A stretch of 64,000 nt of DNA from Gremmenia infestans (Eukaryota > Ascomycota > Leotiomycetes > Helotiales > Hamatocanthoscyphaceae): contig JAFEVB010000002.1 in assembly GCA_032629725.1 (NCBI GenBank), positions 3,224,001 to 3,288,000 on the forward strand, in the 5' to 3' direction. Below the pieces are notes generated by a model. That model did no database searches. It had not been told where the DNA came from and worked only from the letters and a program-made list of their open reading frames with translations. Positions 57,961-64,000 of this stretch are shown here, in pieces; within the stretch, counting starts at the first letter, position 1, and each line of letters opens with the position of its first letter. The translations under genes were made by a program, and so were the position numbers.

Positions 57961-59035
57961 ATGGCACCCCAAACCAGCGCCGTCAACAGCGACAACCTCT
58001 TCATCCCAGTATGTCCATCTCCCTTCCATCCCCAGAACCTCTCCCACTAACCAACCGCCTCATCAGCTCGTAGACTTCTCCCTCTTCCTGAACGGCACGC
58101 CCTCCCAACGCCTCAACACCGCGCAATCCATACTCCATGGCTTCCAAACAGCCGGCTTCGTCTATCTAACTTCGCACGGCATCCCTCTCCCGGCCATCAG
58201 TCGCACCTTCTCCACCTCCGCGACCTTCTTCTCGCGGCCGCAGTCCGAGAAAGACGCCCTGCGCTGGACCACCCCCCAGTCGAATCGCGGCTACGTCGCG
58301 CACGGCCGCGAAAAGGTCTCCACACTTACTAACAAGGACGATGTAGCTGCGTCCCGCGCTCAGGCGCCTGATCTGAAAGAGAGCATTGAGATCGGGCGCG
58401 AAGGTGCCGAAGGGACGCCTAACAATTGGCCGCCGTATGAGGGGGATGGGAAGGAGTTTAAGGATGTGATGCTGGGGTTCCATGATCTATGCAAGGATTT
58501 GCATATCGAAGTTATGCGTGCCATCGCTGTGGGTATGGGGCTCCCGGAAGCCTATTTCGATGGGTATACGGATGCGGGGGACAACACACTGCGGCTGCTG
58601 CATTATCCTGAGGTGAAGAAGGATGTATTTGCGAAGAATAAGCTGCAGGTGAGGGCGGGGGAGCATACGGATTATGGGAGTATTACGTTGTTGTTCCAGG
58701 ATGATCGAGGCGGGTTGCAGGTCAAGAGCCCTAATGGCACGTTTGTGGATGCGACGCCGATTCCGGGGGCCGTGGTGGTTAACGCGGGGGATTTGTTGGC
58801 GAGGTGGAGTAATGATACGATTAAGAGTACACTGCATAGGGTGGTGGAACCGCCTGCGCCGGAAGAGGGAGATGTGCATCCAGCGAGGTATAGTTGTGCG
58901 TATTTCTGTAATCCAAATTTCGATAAGCACATTGAAGCGATCAAGGGAACATATGAGGTCGAAAAGGGAGGGAAGAAGTATGAGGGGATTAACTCGGGAG
59001 ATTATTTGGTGCAGAGGCTGGCTGCTACTTACTGA
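57961..59035 (+). CDS. Thymine 7-hydroxylase (thymine dioxygenase)
   Basis: This Fe(II)/2-oxoglutarate dioxygenase oxidises the thymine methyl group stepwise to 5-hydroxymethyluracil, 5-formyluracil and uracil-5-carboxylate. Exons 57961-58008 and 58067-59035 give 338 residues, near the Neurospora enzyme's length. Seen are LVDFSLFLNG, ILHGFQTAGFVYL, WTTPQSNRGY, GREKVSTLT, DLKESIEIGRE and LHIEVMRAIAVGMGLPEAYF. The metal site is HTDYGSITLLFQD with the distal His in STLHRVVEPP, and the 2-oxoglutarate Arg is in ARYSCAYFCNPN. The end, YEGINSGDYLVQRLAATY, is diagnostic for thymine hydroxylases among fungal dioxygenases. The first exon is only 48 nt. Without it, and with no ATG until late in exon 2, a naive model would start near 58466 and lose the N-terminal third. 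It is head-to-head with uracil-5-carboxylate decarboxylase. Confidence 0.93.
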
Positions 59036-59214
59036 GTCCTTCTATTACCTTATATTTTGTGGCTCATATTCTGTATTATTGTTTTGCGGTCTAGCGATGT
59101 ACCTGCAATCTTCCAGCAAATACAGCAAAATCCAGCAATCTGTTCTTCTAGATCCACGCCGTTGCCCTGGGCATGGGAAGGCGTCCAGCAATATAATTGC
59201 AACAGTAAATTCCA

Positions 59215-60893
59215 TCACTCTTCTCCTGCAATGTTATCCCATCCAATCAAAGCCCACACTTCTTCAATCAACCACACAGAGCTATAAAGCCCCTCATTGT
59301 TCACAGTCTCAATAGAGAAATTGGTCTCTTCAACCGGAGGAATAGGCAGCTCCAACGAAGCGAGATCATCTTGACCAACAGCGAACTTGGTAAGCGTGCT
59401 CTGAATAAGCCTTATCTTGTCAGAAACAAGATCCCGCGTGAAAGACGACGAGGGAGCTAAGCTTTTGATACGTTTTAGATCAAGGTGCTTCCTGTCCGAT
59501 GCTAGAACTTTGGCAACTAGCTCTTTTTTCTCGACGCTGCCTAGTGCTGCGCGCAGAATCTGTACAATATATCGGGATTCGGGCTTTGCTGTTGTAGGTT
59601 TGAGAGAAGCTGTCTCTTGCGTGATGTGGCCTGGATTCGTCGAGTTCGCTACATGTTCTGAAAATAGAGCGTCGGATAGGAGACGCCCGGTATGTTTCAG
59701 TATCGAAAACAGGATGCCTTCTAGAATCTCGCTGTGGTGAGGTTTTCCCACCTGCCATCCAATATGTGAGACGATGGCTGAAAGTGCTCTGCCGAGGTAC
59801 TCATTCATGGCGTATTCTCCTTTCTCTGTCTTGGCACGTTTGTTGCGTAGTCTTTGGCTATTCTGAGCTTCTTTTATATCGGATTGGAGATTGCCAAATG
59901 TTTGTAGGAAATCCAATGTTTTGCTAAAGAACATGACCATTCTATTGACGAGGACGATTTTCTTCGTCCGTCCGGGAATGGTGGCACATATATTGTCCAG
60001 TGCTACGAAGCAGGATTGAAATCCGAGGAAGACTTGATGGTGCACGAGCTTCTGGAGAAATTCGCACGTCTGAGGATCTTGATTGCCCATCCTGAGAGAC
60101 AGCAAGGGGAGGCAGTCGATCAATGCATTTTCGAGAAGCATGAGAACCTGTAGAGAACATTTGATAGTTTCGTCGAGATGCTCGAGACGCTCCAGATCTT
60201 TGAGACCTTCGATGAGCTTTTCAAGCTTGGATCGTTGTCGCAGAATCCGAAACACTAGAACAGTCAATGAAATGTATGGTGACAGTAGAGACTGATTGCA
60301 TACTATAGCTACTCAGCCCGAGAGTAATAGGGTCATTAGGTAAATGCAAGTCATCTGGATCTCCTATGATCTCCAAATCATCAAGCGCCTGTCGCTTCCT
60401 GAGATGCTCTTTGCTTACACCATGTCGTTGTGCTAAGGGTTCCTGCCCAGGAGAAAGTCCATCTTCCTGGCTGTCTTGGCCGGTATGTTCTCGAAGCAGG
60501 CGGTGCTTTTCTTCCAGAATGTGGTATTTAGCCTCGAGCGCTCTTTTGTCTCGATCAATCGTCGAATACTGGTCTTTCCAGAATTCCACGCTGTCAATAT
60601 ATCGAGGGTTATCACCAGCAGCTCTTTTCCCAGTAGTGATGTGCTTTGAGAGCAATTGGCAATATTCTATGACATGTTAGGCGTGGTGAAGATATTTTGA
60701 ATGGCGACATACCTGCTAAAGATGTTCTTTCTGGTTTTGATTTTGCAATCATCAGTGCGAGAGCCATTTGGCTTTGACTAAAATAACATGATAACCTAGG
60801 AGACGCGGGCTGAGATGGCGTGGACGTTGATGCTTTTTTGGAGGCCTTTCGCGTGGTTAATGCTGAAGCCGGGATGTTGGTTGGACTGGCCAT
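59215..60893 (-). CDS. Unrecognised protein with short coiled coil
   Basis: Exons 60893-60713, 60666-60304 and 60254-59215 on the minus strand join in phase to give 527 residues. I do not recognise a family. The N-terminus is Ser/Thr/Pro-rich. A heptad-like charged segment (RALEAKYHILEEKHRLLREH) lies near residue 100, followed by a second helical stretch (LRQRSKLEKLIEGLKDLERLEHLDE). The rest is mostly helical and leucine-rich with alternating hydrophobic and charged residues. A basic cluster RLRNKRAKTEK could be a nuclear signal. There is no signal peptide or membrane span. It is convergent with thymine 7-hydroxylase, the two ends being 179 bp apart. The three clean junctions and the sustained helical composition support a real protein. 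It could be a cytoskeletal or DNA-repair scaffold, but nothing in the sequence settles this. Confidence 0.75.
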
Positions 60894-62008
60894 GATGATG
60901 AATGCGTATATTCGTGTGGGTAAGAAGTCGGAGGGTATATATTAAGGATACTTGACGATTAAGAGCGCGAGCTTGAAATGAGGATGGGGCTGGGATATAC
61001 CCGTTCTCTTGCTATCCTCAATTGAAAGAGGTTCGAGGAGAAAGCTGTGGGGGTCCTTTGATTTTCTCTCCCAAATAAGCGACCCTGGAAGATTGTATTA
61101 CGGGAAGTCGTCAATCCGAGTAAATGATATCTGAAGGGGACTGGACAGCATTAATAGATTTGGTCGCATATTCGGCGTATATTATACAGACCTGGCTGCA
61201 TATTCCAATTATTGATTTTGACGGAGATGGAGATGTTGCAGGTGGCTCGAGAGGCAGCATATCACAGCGCTTTGGAGATTTCCAATGCAGCTTAAGTAAA
61301 GCAAAACAACAGAAGTAGGGAGATATTAAAGTGGTATATTTCTTGTAACAAATTCGTACGGAAAGCAGAAATCAGTTGACAATCTAATAATAGCCTTTAG
61401 AACCCAAATAAAAATGACTGCCTGCTTGAATAGATTTGAAGTTCGAGCTTGGATCAAGGCAGATTACAGTAAACAAGCAATCTCACACTCTTCTTTAGAA
61501 AGCCACCTTCTCATATATACCGCTGACCGGCACCGGACTCGCCTTTGTAATAGCTATAAAATCGATAATAATGGTATGGACAGGGTAATAAGAACGTAAA
61601 ACACTCCAGTGTCAACCTCCGCAGTCAAATACCTTTTGAAAAGCAAGTTCAAATCATTCTCAGCCCCAGTTTGGTGATCTACGAGTGTGCATTTTGATGG
61701 AGTTACAAACTGCACCTACTGTAATGTAAGATTCATCACATATTTGCTCAAGAAGACGCAGAATATGACTAAAATTAACAAGCAATGAAGGTGAATTTAG
61801 AGGCGAAGAGAGAGTGAAGTGACAATGTGACATGAGGTCAGGTCAGATAGTTCACGGCCCTAGCTGAGTCATCATCTCATCATCTAGAGGCGCCCCAATG
61901 GCCGCATTAATTTTTTAGATTACCTCTCCATACATCGACAAGAAAACAACCGGATCACGCGTCCAAACAGGCGCTCAGCTACATGATCTTGAGCAGATCC
62001 CACTCATC
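60894..62008. other. Intergenic, divergent gene promoters
   Basis: This is about 1.1 kb between divergent starts. Two short open frames (61124-61318, 61414-61599) show no domain. No tRNA or repeat was found. Confidence 0.45.
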
Positions 62009-62929
62009 ATGGCAGCTAACAATGATCTACTGAAATGGGTGACCAGCGATGTAGATTTCTACGAGCTCCTGGGCATCACATTCGAACAATGCTCCGAGTC
62101 GGAACTACGACGCGCCTACCGCAAAACGGCACTGAAATACCACCCCGATAAAGTGGGCAAGGACTTCGATCCAGATAAATACGAGCTGTTCCAGGCGGCG
62201 AATGATGTGCTCAGCGATGCGGAGCTGAAGGCCAAGTACGACAACCATCGCCAGGCGAAGATCCAGAAGCAGAGGGCGAATGAGCTGTTTGAGGGCAAGA
62301 GGAGGCAGATGAAGGAGGATCTTGAGGCGAGGGAAAGAGGGGGTGTGGGGATGGGGCTCAAGAGGCCGCGGGAAGATGATGCGCAGAGTGAGGGACAGCA
62401 GGAACTGCGGAAATTAGCTGAAGAAGGCAGGAAACGAAGGGCGGCGAGGGCGTCGATGATGTCTGAGAATATCAAATTCGATACCGCTTCTTCCCCGGCT
62501 CCAGCTCCACGGAGCCCTAGAAAGGAGCCTCCCCAAAAAGAGAAACCTGAGACGGCTCCTGCAGAGCAGCAGGAAGAGGACGATGTCGAGAGACTCGAAC
62601 GGAGAATACGAGAAGCAGCGGAGGCCAAGGCAAAGCGGAAAGCAGAGAAGAAGGCTAGGAAGAGTGGGATCTTCGTCCCTGCAAACTCTCCATCTGTGGG
62701 CTCCGCTTTCGGGCCAAAGCTGGCAGACCGAGATACAGCTACACCTATCAAACGTGCCGACATCTTCAAAGGATTGAAAGCTGACGAGAAGTCTTCAGCA
62801 TCTCCCAAATTCTCCTTCTCGCCCAGCACACCTAAGAACGACTTTTCGGCCACCATGGCGAGACTTAAAGCTGCAGAGAAGCAGAGGTTGGAGGAAGAGA
62901 TCAGGCAACAGGAGTCCGAGGTGGTATAG
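62009..62929 (+). CDS. J-domain protein, Cwf23/DNAJC17-like splicing factor
   Basis: This is a single exon of 306 residues. The J domain spans about residues 15-80: DVDFYELLGITFEQCSESEL, then RRAYRKTALKYHPDKVG with the catalytic HPD tripeptide, and FQAANDVLSDAELKAKYD. After it comes a long charged helical region rich in Arg, Glu and Lys (IQKQRANELFEGKRRQMKED), as in spliceosome-associated Cwf23/DNAJC17 proteins, then Pro/Ser-rich stretches, and a C-terminal motif KNDFSATMARLKAAEKQRLEEE often seen in fungal members. There is no Gly/Phe region, zinc finger or signal peptide. It likely recruits Hsp70 to spliceosome disassembly, by family analogy. The start is the ATG at 62009, within a CATCATGG context. 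Confidence 0.86.
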   Translation: MAANNDLLKWVTSDVDFYELLGITFEQCSESELRRAYRKTALKYHPDKVGKDFDPDKYELFQAANDVLSDAELKAKYDNHRQAKIQKQRANELFEGKRRQMKEDLEARERGGVGMGLKRPREDDAQSEGQQELRKLAEEGRKRRAARASMMSENIKFDTASSPAPAPRSPRKEPPQKEKPETAPAEQQEEDDVERLERRIREAAEAKAKRKAEKKARKSGIFVPANSPSVGSAFGPKLADRDTATPIKRADIFKGLKADEKSSASPKFSFSPSTPKNDFSATMARLKAAEKQRLEEEIRQQESEVV

Positions 62930-63105
62930 TAACGATCTGGGGGTTTCCACGGCCTATGAGATACCCTTGATTGATTTTAGCACGGCGTTGGGGACATACT
63001 TGTAAGACATTGCTATACCAGAATGAAGATACAGTTAGGGTGCTATTACCATTTCTTGTTACATGGTGTTGTACATGTGATAATCTCGTAAATATACAGT
63101 TTTTA

Positions 63106-64000
63106 CTACTCTCTCAAGTGCCATGACGGAACAAAAGCCTTCACTTTCAACTTCTCAGGGTCTAACCCCTCAACCTGCCACTCCATCTTAAACTCATCCC
63201 CTTCCTCATACCCACCAGCCTCTCCCCCTACCCGGACATCAGTCATCATCGCCAACCGACACAACCCCAAGCCAATATTCCCCACGCCACTCAAGAACTT
63301 CCCCGCACTCCTGCCCCTCTTCTGCCACGGAGCAATCCCCGTATCCCTCGGGATCCTCTCCACGCCATACTCCTTCTCTGGATCGTACTCCAAGCTCGTC
63401 GGCATCGGCTCATCGATCCCATACAGCATAACCGGCAAGATCCTCTTCCTCACCACCCCCGTATGATGCGTCCTAATCGTCAACTCCTGCCCCACATAAC
63501 AACCCTTCCTATAATCCACACCCCCCATATAATCAACATTGCTCTCCTGCGGCAGCGCATTCGTATACACAAGCTCGCCCTGGCCCTCCGGTACACCCCT
63601 CAGGTACCTCCGCACCCTATACACATCCTCGCCGACTTCCTCGCCATCGACTTCCGGCCATTGGTCGCCGGGGAGAATAAGTCGGCGTCCCATGCCAGGC
63701 GCGCGTTTATCTTCACATCCCATTGCCCCCTCTCCTTCCCCTTTTTTCTCGACAGAATGCGCACCCTCATCCCACGCGCTCCAAACCCCCCTCTCCCCTT
63801 CCTCCAACACCCTAACCGTAAACTTAGACCTCAACTTATACCTCTTAACATGCTTCGCCAGACCTTCCGCCTCTTTCGCATCGACTTCAATCAACCAGCC
63901 CCCATCTTCCGATCCAGGTTCCGCGAACGGGTAGACGAAAACATCATACAGCACTCTACCCGCCGGATTCAAAAACGCCGTGTAGAAGCCCGAGGCATGT
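63106..64000 (-). CDS. IBA57: Iba57/CAF17-like Fe-S assembly protein (5' partial)
   Basis: This member of the folate-binding YgfZ/GcvT family acts late in mitochondrial 4Fe-4S cluster maturation. The frame runs from 63106 to the right edge, where the codons before NPAGRVLYDVFVYP read SGFYTAFL, so the gene's N-terminus lies outside. About 297 residues are visible. The signature is DYRKGCYVGQELTIRTHHTGVVRKRILP, whose Cys lies in the conserved KGCYxGQE motif. An N-terminal domain half with WLIEVDAKEAEGLAKHVKRYKLRSK is present. The acidic Gly/Glu insert near 63700-63790 is longer than usual. The C-terminal WHLRE fits fungal Iba57. A mitochondrial presequence is expected to the right of the window. 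Confidence 0.9.
   Translation of the reverse strand, partial: HASGFYTAFLNPAGRVLYDVFVYPFAEPGSEDGGWLIEVDAKEAEGLAKHVKRYKLRSKFTVRVLEEGERGVWSAWDEGAHSVEKKGEGEGAMGCEDKRAPGMGRRLILPGDQWPEVDGEEVGEDVYRVRRYLRGVPEGQGELVYTNALPQESNVDYMGGVDYRKGCYVGQELTIRTHHTGVVRKRILPVMLYGIDEPMPTSLEYDPEKEYGVERIPRDTGIAPWQKRGRSAGKFLSGVGNIGLGLCRLAMMTDVRVGGEAGGYEEGDEFKMEWQVEGLDPEKLKVKAFVPSWHLRE

Overview
This window is a eukaryotic chromosome segment from a filamentous ascomycete (Pezizomycotina). The evidence is many short introns of roughly 40-150 nt with GTANGT donors and YAG acceptors, compact genes on both strands, and a gene set typical of such fungi: Mlp1/TPR, a Cwf23-type J protein, an LDB19 arrestin, 2EXR proteins and thymine hydroxylase. 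The 2EXR family abundance and gene style fit Leotiomycetes, but that placement is an inference. No bacterial, phage or CRISPR features were seen. Coding boundaries below were rebuilt by joining reading frames across splice sites and checking phase by hand.

Layout. 1-4.6 kb: the meiotic helicase MER3/HFM1, cut at its 5' end by the window edge. 5.7-6.8 kb: a four-span membrane protein. 7.5-19.95 kb is a housekeeping block: complex I 51 kDa subunit, dynactin p27, a 2028-residue Mlp1/TPR coiled-coil nuclear pore protein, TFIIE beta and a DsbA/FrnE-like oxidoreductase. 19.95-29.48 kb holds no protein gene I can support. It ends in an apparently very long leader of a four-finger C2H2 transcription factor (29.5-30.9 kb). 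31.7-33.8 kb: the divergent cofactor pair RIB3 and COQ3. 34.6-38.1 kb: two 2EXR-family genes. 39.0-40.6 kb: an LDB19/ART1-type alpha-arrestin. 43.7-52.2 kb looks like a small carbohydrate locus: a BNR_4 beta-propeller protein, a glycoside hydrolase family 79 gene broken by two in-frame TAA codons, and an 11-exon sugar transporter. 53.0-55.2 kb: two more 2EXR genes. 56.5-59.0 kb: uracil-5-carboxylate (iso-orotate) decarboxylase and thymine 7-hydroxylase, divergent across 395 bp. 59.2-60.9 kb: an unrecognised protein. 62.0-64.0 kb: a Cwf23-like J protein and an Iba57/CAF17-like protein that runs off the right edge.

The most informative point is the thymine-to-uracil gene pair. Thymine 7-hydroxylase oxidises thymine in three steps to uracil-5-carboxylate, and the adjacent decarboxylase turns that into uracil. 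Their shared promoter carries three TTATCA (TGATAA) GATA-type sites, as expected for nitrogen-regulated pyrimidine salvage. The second point is the GH79 pseudogene, whose stops are consistent with CAA-to-TAA change, the outcome expected of repeat-induced point mutation.
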